Source: an uncultured bacterium (GTDB lineage: Bacteria > Planctomycetota > UBA1135 > GCA-002686595). From it: 64,000 bases of DNA. Positions within the stretch are counted from its first letter, which is position 1. Each line of letters starts with the position of its first letter. The notes under the pieces were generated by a model. That model ran no database searches. It had not been told where the DNA came from and saw only the letters and a program-made list of their open reading frames with translations. Positions 36,660 through 45,054 of this stretch are shown in pieces. The translations under genes and the position numbers were made by a program. Where the stretch lies: NCBI GenBank assembly GCA_938075305.1, contig CALJGV010000009.1, positions 38,096 to 102,095 on the forward strand, in the 5' to 3' direction.

Positions 36660-38498
36660 TCAGACCGAACGCTCGATGAGCATCGGTTCGACCGGGCCCT
36701 CGACGGGCAGCGGCGCGAGCTGCCGGGCGCCGTCCGGCCAGATGACCTCGATCCGCTCGACGACGCCGGAGGAGCCGAGACCGAAGGTCAGCGGGAGCTC
36801 CGACTGGGAGAGGTAGCTGCGGGTCGCCGTGACCTCGCGCACCAGCGTCCGCCCGTTGACGTCGACCTCGATCCTCGCCCCGAGGGCATCCCGGTTCATC
36901 CCGGGTTGACGGAGACGGATCCGCAGGACCCGGCGGCCGAGGCCCTGATCGTTGCGGAGCAGGACCGGCGGCTCGGCCACCTGGCACAGGAGCACGTCAA
37001 GGTCCCCGTCGCCGTCGATGTCGGCGTAGGCCGAGCCGCGGCCGATGAGGTCTCGACCGAGGTCGCCGGTGTCCGCGGCAGGAACCTCCGTGAAGCACGA
37101 GCGGGCGTCCGGCCCCTGGTTCCAGAACAGCTGCGCAGGCTGCCGATAGGTCTGGCTCGGCTGCACCTCGTTGATGGTCTCATCGAGGTGGCCATTGACC
37201 TGGAGCAGGTCGAGCCGGCCGTCGAGGTCGTAGTCGAGGAAGAAGAGCCCGAAGGACAGGCGCAGGCGGCTCGGCGAGCCGATCCCCTCCCCCATGGCGT
37301 CGTCGTTGAAGCGCAGGCGCCCGCGCTGGCGGACGTAGAGGGACGAGCTCTCGTTGGCGAAGTTACCGATACAGATCCCGAGGGACCCGTCGCCGCGGAA
37401 GTCCGCCGCGTCGATCCCCATGGCGCCGGTCGCGCCCCCGTTGCTGTCGAAGCCGAAGCCGGTGCGGTCCGCGACCTCCTTGAAGCGGCACTCCCCTTCG
37501 TTGAGGAAGAGGTGGTTCTGGACGGTGTCGTTGGCCACGAGGATGTCCATCCGCCCGTCCCCGTCCAGGTCTCGGAACGCCACCCCGAGGGCCTTGCCCA
37601 TGGGGGCGCCCGTGGCGGCGTTCGCCACCTGGATCCCCGCCTCGGCAGAGACATCGGTGAAGGTGCCGTCTCCGTCGTTGCGGTAGAGGCTCGAGAAGGT
37701 GCCCTCGTAGTTGAGCGGTGAGCCGTAGGCGGAGTCCTCCCCGTTCAGCGTGTAGCCGATGTCCGCGTCGATCTCAGGGGACCAGCGCACGTAGTGGCAG
37801 ACGAACAGATCCAGGTCCCCGTCGCCGTCCGCGTCAAAGAACCCGGCGCTCGTGGTCCAGGCGTCCGCCCGGCCCCCAACGCCGGCCGCCTCGGTCACGT
37901 CGGTGAAGCCCTCGGGGTCGTTCCTGAACAGTCGGTTGCCGCCCACGCCGGTCAAGAAGACGTCCACGTCACCGTCGCCGTCGTGGTCGCCAACGGCCAC
38001 GCCCATGCCGTAGGGTGCGCCGCCCAGCCCCTCGGCCAGGGTGACGTCCTCGAAGCGTCCCGACCCGTCGTTGCGGTAGAGAGCGTTCTGTGCACTGCCC
38101 CCATCGAAGGAGCCGCTGTCCACCAGGAGCAGATCCTGGTCGCCGTCTCCGTCGTAGTCGAAGAACGCACCCCCGCCGCCCATGGTCTCCGGGAGCAGCT
38201 TGAGCTCGCTCCCCGCGACCGCGCCGTTGCGGTGCTTGAAGTCCAGCCCAGACTCGGCCGTGACATCCGTGAAGCGCACCGCGGGCAGCGTCTCCATGGG
38301 GACCTCGAGGTCCTCGATGGGGCCGACCTCCTTCTCCCGCACCTTCTCCTCGGCCTGCTCCTCGCCGCTCAGCAGCAGCACCCCCGCCACGGCCACCGCG
38401 ATCACGACGATCACCATGGCAGAGGCCCGGAATGCCCGTCCGATGACGGCGTCGTCCTCCGGCACGAACTGGTCGTCCGGGTGCGGCTGGTCGCTCAT
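36660..38498 (-). CDS. CRTAC1-family protein (FG-GAP/VCBS propeller with ASPIC/UnbV C-terminus), membrane anchored
   Basis: N-terminal TM (ASAMVIVVIAVAVAGVLLLS); repeated Ca-binding DYDGDGDQDLLLVD / DHDGDGDVDVFLTG / DADGDGDLDLFVCHY; UnbV-like NRDALGARIEVDVNGRTLVREV...IEVIWPDGARQ. Confidence 0.9.
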   Translation of the reverse strand: MSDQPHPDDQFVPEDDAVIGRAFRASAMVIVVIAVAVAGVLLLSGEEQAEEKVREKEVGPIEDLEVPMETLPAVRFTDVTAESGLDFKHRNGAVAGSELKLLPETMGGGGAFFDYDGDGDQDLLLVDSGSFDGGSAQNALYRNDGSGRFEDVTLAEGLGGAPYGMGVAVGDHDGDGDVDVFLTGVGGNRLFRNDPEGFTDVTEAAGVGGRADAWTTSAGFFDADGDGDLDLFVCHYVRWSPEIDADIGYTLNGEDSAYGSPLNYEGTFSSLYRNDGDGTFTDVSAEAGIQVANAATGAPMGKALGVAFRDLDGDGRMDILVANDTVQNHLFLNEGECRFKEVADRTGFGFDSNGGATGAMGIDAADFRGDGSLGICIGNFANESSSLYVRQRGRLRFNDDAMGEGIGSPSRLRLSFGLFFLDYDLDGRLDLLQVNGHLDETINEVQPSQTYRQPAQLFWNQGPDARSCFTEVPAADTGDLGRDLIGRGSAYADIDGDGDLDVLLCQVAEPPVLLRNDQGLGRRVLRIRLRQPGMNRDALGARIEVDVNGRTLVREVTATRSYLSQSELPLTFGLGSSGVVERIEVIWPDGARQLAPLPVEGPVEPMLIERSV

Positions 38499-41332
38499 CG
38501 GTCGTTTGTCTCCGTGCCCGGCTCCCCGTCCATTCCCGGCGCTCCGGCCCGGTGGAGGTCGTAGATGACCACCGCCTCGGCGGCCACGTCCGCGGCGGGG
38601 TAGCGCTTCCGCGCCGCAGCGATCGCCCGGTCCGCGGCGTTGTCGTCCGGCTTGTAGAGGGCGTGAAGGTCACCATGGTGCCGAGAGCGGTCCTCGTCCC
38701 CGAGGTCCGCGTAGACCAGCTCCAGGTTGTAGTGCGCCGCAGCGTTCTCGGGGTCGATCTCGAGGGCCGCCTCGAGCCAGCCCGCCGCCTCGCGGAGCAT
38801 GCCCTCGCGACTCTCGCGACGACGATCGCCGCGCTCCTGTCGCGCCCGCTGGTAGACGGTGTTCCCGAGCTCCACCAGCAAGCGGTAGTCCTTGGAGAAG
38901 TCGAAGCCCCGGCCCTTCGCCTGGGCGAAGCCGCCCTCGACGATCTGCTCGAAGTTCGCGATGGCCGCGTCGAAGTTGCCGTTCTGCTTGTTGACGAGCC
39001 CCGTGAACCACAGGACCGACCACTCCCGCGCAGGAGGATCGAAGGCCGCGGCCCGGCGGAGCGCCTCTGGAGCGTCCCGCGCCACCCGGCCCTCCCGCAG
39101 GTAGACACGCGCGAGGTTGATGGGACCGTCCGGCCGGCCGAGCTCCTCCACCCGCTGGAACGCGACCTCGGCCTGGCGCAGCTGCCCGGTGCCCCGCTTC
39201 CGCAGGAGGCCGATGCCGTAGTCGTTCCAGCGCTGCCACGCCGGGATATCAGGGGCCTCAGCCTCGACGACCTCGCCCCCGACGACCGGGAAGGTGATCG
39301 TGTCCGACGCCAGCTCCAGGATGGGCAGGTCATTGGAGTACGCCGGATCGTCCATCACGAAGCGCATGTACTCCGTGTCGAACTTCCGGTAGCGGAGCTG
39401 GGCCTGGAACGTGACCGGACCGTCCGCGTCTGCGGGAACCACGAGGCGGTAGTGGATGACGTCCGCTGCCCCGGGCGGGATCCCGTGGTTGTAGAGCGGC
39501 GTGAAGATGTCCTCGGCGTTGCGGCGCGCGACCCGGTACCCGTCACGGTCCAGCACAAAGGCCCCGAGGAAGTGCGACCACGGGTCGACGCTCCCGTCGT
39601 CGGGCTCCATGCCACCGCTCCTGCCGATCAGCTGGCCGCCCTCTTCAGCGGCGGCGTCCAACCAGATCTGGTTGGAGTCCGCGGTGCCCTGGGTGAACTC
39701 GTGACCCATCTTCACGGTCCGGACCACGACCTCGACGAGGTACGTCTTGCCCGGCTCGAGCGCAGGGACCTCCGGACGGAGAGGCGCGACGAGGTCGCCG
39801 TCGATGGCCCCCTCCTCACGGATGCCGAAGATGTCGAGGCGCATCACGCCCTCGTTGAACTCCCGGTGCCGCGCAACCGCGGCGTCCGCCTGCTCCTGAG
39901 TCACGTGGCCGTAGTCCACCGCGATCTGGGAGACAGCGGTGTTCGCCGACGGGAAGAGGTGGTCGAGGGTCTTGGTGAGCCCGCTCTCATCGCGGACCCG
40001 CGCGCCGAAGTCGTCCGACACCATGGTCGGCATGTGGCACTCGTTGCAGCTCTCCTCCGCCACCCCGGGGTAGTAGAAGCTGCTGACCCCGTGCCCGGAG
40101 ACCCCGGAGAGCAGGAAGGAGTCGTAGTGGTTCTGGCCTCGGAGCCACTTGTAGCCGTTGAGCTCCTCGGGGAGGTGAACCTTGTGGCACGTCCCGCAGA
40201 ACTCCGTCGTCCCGTGGAGCGGCTTGAGGAAGGTCTTCTTGTGGAACTCCGGCTTGGCCTTCACGAGCTGCTCGTTGACCCACCGGAGGAGCGGGTTGTC
40301 CGTGAAGGTGAAGGGGTAGTGGATCGGCGTGTCGATCGTGTAGTCCGCGTTGCCTCGCGGGCTGTTGATGGCGCTGATCGAGTGGCAGACCGTGCAGGTG
40401 ATCCCCGCGTGTGCCGTCGGGTCGTTGCGGATGTCGAAGTTCGGGTCGCTGAACTTCCCGCTGAAGAAGGGGACCACGTCGTGGCACCCCGCGCAGAAGC
40501 GCGACGCGTTCACGTTCCCGTCGCGCTCCATGGAGAAGTTGCGCGTCTCGACCACCGACGCGAGGTACGGCTCGTTGTTGAATGACGAGAGGTGATGGGC
40601 GCTCGCCATCCAGCTCTCGTGGACGTCCTCGTGGCAGCGGACGCAATACTGGTCGTTCTGGAGGATGTGCTCGGGGATGAAGTCCCCCGAGACGGTCCGC
40701 GCGAGCGACGGGAAGAAGTACTTGGACCCCTCGGGGTTCCCCACCTCGTCCCACTGGCGGGGGTCCTGCACCTGGAGGATCAGCATCCCCCCCGCGAACA
40801 CGCCGGCAACGGCCGCCCACCGGCCACCCACCTTCCAGTTGATCTTGCGCCCGGCGAGGCGGTGCAGCACGAAGAGCCAGGCGCAGAAGAGCGGCAGGAG
40901 CACGTGGCTCCAGTAGGCGATCGCCCGCACGGTCGCGTCGTTGACGACGATGACGCCCTCGATCCGCGTGAGCACGATCCCCGTGACGAGGAGGAGGATG
41001 GCCGCGGCGAAAAGGGCGTACCCCACCCGCACCGCCCTGCGGTTCCGCCGCCCCCTCGCCGCCCTCATGTGCGCCACGCCGAAGACGATGACCGGCGTCA
41101 CGATGAGCGTCCCCAGCACGAGGTGCAGCAGGAACATGTAGAGGTAGGTGAGGTTCTCGAAGCTCTTGCCGCTCCACCAACCCGCGACGCTGACGCTCAC
41201 CAGGTAGACCGAGTTGACCGCGAGCAGCGCGAAGAGCCCGAGCACGACCGCCAGCACCTTGTTCAGGCGCGGACTCACCGCCGGCACGTACGGCCGGCGA
41301 ACCCTGGGGGCGCTCTCGGGGGTGTGACTCAA
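38495..41332 (-). CDS. Fused membrane cytochrome b-like / pentaheme c-type cytochrome with C-terminal TPRs
   Basis: Five CXXCH sites (CVRCH, CAGCH, CTVCH, CGTCH, CNECH); about 5 N-terminal TMs with paired His (H-x17-H and H-x13-H); C-terminal TPR-like repeats (AAGWLEAALEIDPENAAAHYNLELVYADLG). Confidence 0.85.
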   Translation of the reverse strand: MSHTPESAPRVRRPYVPAVSPRLNKVLAVVLGLFALLAVNSVYLVSVSVAGWWSGKSFENLTYLYMFLLHLVLGTLIVTPVIVFGVAHMRAARGRRNRRAVRVGYALFAAAILLLVTGIVLTRIEGVIVVNDATVRAIAYWSHVLLPLFCAWLFVLHRLAGRKINWKVGGRWAAVAGVFAGGMLILQVQDPRQWDEVGNPEGSKYFFPSLARTVSGDFIPEHILQNDQYCVRCHEDVHESWMASAHHLSSFNNEPYLASVVETRNFSMERDGNVNASRFCAGCHDVVPFFSGKFSDPNFDIRNDPTAHAGITCTVCHSISAINSPRGNADYTIDTPIHYPFTFTDNPLLRWVNEQLVKAKPEFHKKTFLKPLHGTTEFCGTCHKVHLPEELNGYKWLRGQNHYDSFLLSGVSGHGVSSFYYPGVAEESCNECHMPTMVSDDFGARVRDESGLTKTLDHLFPSANTAVSQIAVDYGHVTQEQADAAVARHREFNEGVMRLDIFGIREEGAIDGDLVAPLRPEVPALEPGKTYLVEVVVRTVKMGHEFTQGTADSNQIWLDAAAEEGGQLIGRSGGMEPDDGSVDPWSHFLGAFVLDRDGYRVARRNAEDIFTPLYNHGIPPGAADVIHYRLVVPADADGPVTFQAQLRYRKFDTEYMRFVMDDPAYSNDLPILELASDTITFPVVGGEVVEAEAPDIPAWQRWNDYGIGLLRKRGTGQLRQAEVAFQRVEELGRPDGPINLARVYLREGRVARDAPEALRRAAAFDPPAREWSVLWFTGLVNKQNGNFDAAIANFEQIVEGGFAQAKGRGFDFSKDYRLLVELGNTVYQRARQERGDRRRESREGMLREAAGWLEAALEIDPENAAAHYNLELVYADLGDEDRSRHHGDLHALYKPDDNAADRAIAAARKRYPAADVAAEAVVIYDLHRAGAPGMDGEPGTETNDR

Positions 41333-41482
41333 TCGACTGATGGGGTGTCGTGGGCGCAGGGCGTCCGCCGACGCAGGCGGTCAGGCTGGCCCGGTCGGCC
41401 AGGGTGTCATTGGAGTGCCAAGTGGATACGACCAGCCGGGAACTGGGTGAGGACTTTTGGGCTCAATCCGCCGCCGCGGCAG

Positions 41483-41522
41483 CCTGTCCCACAGCCCCGG
41501 GTCGCACGACCCGCGGGACAGG
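41483..41522. terminator. Candidate hairpin downstream of glgP
   Basis: CCTGTCCC...GGGACAGG with nested GGGTCG-CA-CGACCC. Confidence 0.45.
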
Positions 41523-41554
41523 CCCGGGGCGCGCCAGGGCTCCCCGGACGAGGC

Positions 41555-43636
41555 TCAGAGATAGACGTTCTCAACGTACTCCCCCACCATCCGGTGGGTG
41601 TTGAACTGGCCGGGGATCGTCACGAGCGAGCGGCGGGCGCGCTCCATCCAGCGGCGCGGCATCCCAGCCTTGTCCCGGTCGAAGAACTCGGGCACAAGCT
41701 CACGCTCGAGGAGCTCCACGAGCGCGTCCGCGTCGTAGGCGTCCTGCTTGCGGCGGCTCTTGAACTCGCTGCCGTCACCGATGGCCCAGCCGTTCTCGCC
41801 GTCGAAGCCCTCGGGCCACCAGCCGTCGAGGATCGAGGCGTTCAGGCCGCCGTGCAGGGGCGGCTTCATGCCGCTGGTCCCGCTGGCCTCGTTGGGACGG
41901 ATGGGGTTGTTGAGCCAGACGTCGCAGCCGCTGGTGAGGATGCGCCCCACCTGCATGTCGTACTCCTCGAGCAGGGCGACCCGCCCCTTGAAGCCGGCCT
42001 TCTTGGCCTGGGTGTGGATGATCTGCGCGAGCTCCTGCCCCCCCTCGTCCCGGGGGTGAGCCTTGCCCGCGAACACGAGCTGCACCGGTCGGTCGGGGTC
42101 ACCCAGGAGCGCGGCGAGGCGCTTGGCCTCCTTGAAGATCAGCGGCGCGCGCTTGTAGGTGGCGAAGCGCCGCGCGAAGCCGAGGGTCAGCGCGTCCTCG
42201 TCGAACGCGCGGTACGCCTCGGCCACCGCCGCCGCGCCCTCACCCCGACGCTCCGCCTGCCGCGCGAGGCGGGCACGGACGAAGTGGACGAGCCGGCTGC
42301 GGAGCGTCTTGCGGAGCTCCCAGAGGGCCTCGAGGGGGATCTTCGACGCCCGCTTCCAGGGGTCGTCGTCCGGCCCCATGCCGTTCCACTTGACCTTGAG
42401 GTAGCGGCGATAGAGCTCGTCCGCCTCGGGCGCGAGCCAGGTCCGCGCGTGGACTCCGTTGGTCACGTGCCCGATGGGCACGTCCGCCACCTCATCCACT
42501 CCGTAGACCCCCTGCCACATCTCCCGGCTCACGTGACCGTGCAGCTCCGCCACGCCGTTCACGTTACGCGCCGTGTTGAGGCCGAGCACGGTCATGCAGA
42601 CGGGCTCCAGACGATCCCCGGGCTTCTCCCGGCCGAGGTCTGCGAAGGCCTCGGCGCTCAGGCCCATCTCCTTCAGGATCGGGCGCAGGTACTTGCCGAC
42701 GTCCTTCGCGCCGTAACGGTCGTGACCGGCCGGGACGGGCGTATGGGTCGTGAAGACGGTGCTCGACCGGACGGCCTCGAAGGCCGCGTCGTAGCTCTTG
42801 CCCCGGGCCATCAGCGCCCGGATCCGCTCCACGGCGGCGAAGGCGGCGTGCCCCTCGTTCAGGTGCACGACGGTGGGCTTGAAGCGCATGACCTCCAGGG
42901 CCCGGGCGCCTCCGACGCCGAGCAGGACCTGCTGGCGGAGTCGAAGGTCCGGCTCCCCCTTGTAGAGGCCCTCGGTCAGCTGGCGGTGAGCCTTCGGCTC
43001 TCCCTCGATGTCCGCGTCGAGGAGGTACAGGGGCACCCGGCCCACCTGCTGCTTCCAGATCTTGGCGCGGACCATCTTCCCGCCGATGGGGCACTGGATC
43101 TCCTTACCCGTGTCCACGATCGGCAGGTCCCCGAAGTTGACCTTGGGGTAGAGCACCCGCGTCGACCCGTCACCGCGCAGCTCCTGAATGTAGTAGCCGT
43201 GGCGGTAGAGGAGCCCGACTCCAACGAAGGGAATACCGAGGTCGGACGCCGACTTGACGTGGTCCCCTGCGAGGACCCCGAGGCCGCCCGAGTACTGCTG
43301 GAGGCTCTCATGGATCGCGAACTCGCTGCAGAAGTACGCGACCTTGAGGTCCGCGTTGCGCGGGGCAATCTTGCGCTCGAACCAGGTCTTGGCGCCGTAG
43401 TAGTCCGCGCCAGCTTTCTCCGCCGCGTCGAGGAGCTTGACGAACTCCTCGTCGGCGGCGCAGGCGTCAAGGCGAGCCGATGGGACGCGCCGGAGGGTCT
43501 CCAGCGGGGCGTGCTGGGTCGCCTCCCACTGCAGGGGATCCAGCGCGGCGAACACGGCCTGGGTCGTCGGGCACCACGACCAGCGGAGGTCGAGAGCGAG
43601 GGCGGAGAGGCGCTTGGCGAGGGCTTTTGTCTTCAT
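41555..43636 (-). CDS. glgP: Alpha-glucan phosphorylase
   Basis: CSEFAIHESLQQYSGGLGVLAGDHVKSASDLGIPFVGVGLLYRHGYY; VHLNEGHAAFAAVERIR; WLNNPIRPNEASGTSGMKPPLHGGLNASILDGWW. Confidence 0.95.
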   Translation of the reverse strand: MKTKALAKRLSALALDLRWSWCPTTQAVFAALDPLQWEATQHAPLETLRRVPSARLDACAADEEFVKLLDAAEKAGADYYGAKTWFERKIAPRNADLKVAYFCSEFAIHESLQQYSGGLGVLAGDHVKSASDLGIPFVGVGLLYRHGYYIQELRGDGSTRVLYPKVNFGDLPIVDTGKEIQCPIGGKMVRAKIWKQQVGRVPLYLLDADIEGEPKAHRQLTEGLYKGEPDLRLRQQVLLGVGGARALEVMRFKPTVVHLNEGHAAFAAVERIRALMARGKSYDAAFEAVRSSTVFTTHTPVPAGHDRYGAKDVGKYLRPILKEMGLSAEAFADLGREKPGDRLEPVCMTVLGLNTARNVNGVAELHGHVSREMWQGVYGVDEVADVPIGHVTNGVHARTWLAPEADELYRRYLKVKWNGMGPDDDPWKRASKIPLEALWELRKTLRSRLVHFVRARLARQAERRGEGAAAVAEAYRAFDEDALTLGFARRFATYKRAPLIFKEAKRLAALLGDPDRPVQLVFAGKAHPRDEGGQELAQIIHTQAKKAGFKGRVALLEEYDMQVGRILTSGCDVWLNNPIRPNEASGTSGMKPPLHGGLNASILDGWWPEGFDGENGWAIGDGSEFKSRRKQDAYDADALVELLERELVPEFFDRDKAGMPRRWMERARRSLVTIPGQFNTHRMVGEYVENVYL

Positions 43637-45048
43637 CGATCCGCCAACCGGTCGGTGGCGTCAAGGAGTTCATGGATTTGGCGCGCGCGTGCCGCGGAAA
43701 GGTCGCGGCGCGTGACGCGCCAGGCCCAGTTTCCGGAGGGCGTGCCGGGTGTGTTCATGCGGGAGGCTCGGCCGAGGCCGAGGACATCCTGGAGCTGGAA
43801 GAGCGCGGTGTGGGCGCCGGTGGCGCACGCCGTTCGGACCATGTCCATCCCGACCGTCGGCCCGCCGCCGCCCGTGGCGGCTCGAAACCGCCGCCTCGTC
43901 GCGGGGTCGGCGCTGCGCCACCACCCCACGCAGGTGTCGTTGTCGTGGGTCGCCGGGTAGACGACGGAGTCGGCGCCGATGGCATGGGGCGCGTGGAAGG
44001 ACCCCGGCCCGAAGCCCCACTGGAGGATCCGCATCCCTGGGAGGCCGAAGCGGTCCCGCAGCTCGTGGACCTCAGGCGTCACCGAGCCCAGGTCCTCGGC
44101 GATCAGGGGGAGGCCGCCGAGCTCGTCCTCCACGGCCTCTAGCAACTCCTCCCCGGGGGTCTCCGCCCACGCGCCGTGGCGGGCGTTGACCGCCCCGGCG
44201 GGGACCTCCCAGGCGTTGCGGAAGCCGATGAAGTGGTCGATCCGGAGCGCCTCGAAGAGGTCCATCTGCCGGCGCATACGAGCACGCCACCAGCCGAAGC
44301 CCTCGGCCCGGTGGGCCGCCCAGTCGTAGTGGGGATGGCCCCAGAGCTGACCGTCCTCGTTCATGGAGTCCGGCGGGCACCCGGTGAGCACGAGGGGGGC
44401 GCCGTCCGCGTCGAGTCGGAAGAGCTCGGGGCGGGCGCCCACGTCGACCGAGTCGAGCGCCACGAAGATGGGCGCATCGCCCATGAGCAGCACCCCGCGA
44501 TCCCGGGCGTAGGCGCGCAGGGCGTCCCACTGGCGGCTCAGCTGGAACTGGAGGAACCGGGCGAGGTCGGCCTCCTCCGCGCTGGCCGCGCCGGCCAGGC
44601 AAAAGGGCTCGAGCCAGTCGGCCTCGCGGGCGCAGAAGCGCGCGAAGGCCGCGCGCTGGCGGCGGCGGGCTCGCCACGTCCCGAAGGCCTTGGCGAGCCG
44701 CGGGGTCTTGAACCGTCGGGCCCTTGCGTATCGCACCTTGCCCTCCCGGAGCTCCCGCGGCCCCGCGAGGTCTGCGCGGTCCAGGAGGCCCTCATCCGCG
44801 AGCCGCTCGAGAGAGAGATAGAGCGGCTCGGAGGCGAACGCCGAGCTGGAGGCGTAGGGCGAGTTGCCCGGGCCGAGGGGGACGACGGGGAGCATCTGCC
44901 ACCAGGTCACCCCCGCGCGCGCGAGCCAGTCCACGAAGCGGTACGCCTCGGGGCCGAGGTCGCCGATGCCGTGCCGCGCGGGCAGGGACGCCAGCGGCAT
45001 GAGCACCCCCGCAGCGCGGGGAAACAGATCGGTGAAGGACCCGCCCAT
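43633..45048 (-). CDS. malQ: 4-alpha-glucanotransferase
   Basis: GVLMPLASLPARHGIGDLGPEAYRFVDWLARAGVTWWQMLPVVPLGPGNSPYASSSAFA; LRIDHFIGFRNAWEVPAGAVNARHG; LPLIAEDLGSVTPEVHELRDRFGLPGMRILQWGF. Confidence 0.95.
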   Translation of the reverse strand: MGGSFTDLFPRAAGVLMPLASLPARHGIGDLGPEAYRFVDWLARAGVTWWQMLPVVPLGPGNSPYASSSAFASEPLYLSLERLADEGLLDRADLAGPRELREGKVRYARARRFKTPRLAKAFGTWRARRRQRAAFARFCAREADWLEPFCLAGAASAEEADLARFLQFQLSRQWDALRAYARDRGVLLMGDAPIFVALDSVDVGARPELFRLDADGAPLVLTGCPPDSMNEDGQLWGHPHYDWAAHRAEGFGWWRARMRRQMDLFEALRIDHFIGFRNAWEVPAGAVNARHGAWAETPGEELLEAVEDELGGLPLIAEDLGSVTPEVHELRDRFGLPGMRILQWGFGPGSFHAPHAIGADSVVYPATHDNDTCVGWWRSADPATRRRFRAATGGGGPTVGMDMVRTACATGAHTALFQLQDVLGLGRASRMNTPGTPSGNWAWRVTRRDLSAARARQIHELLDATDRLADR

Positions 45049-45054
45049 GGGAGA

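Noticed and set aside
40592-43960. 1122-aa + strand ORF
   Set aside because: Antisense to the multiheme cytochrome N-terminus and glgP; no recognisable domains.
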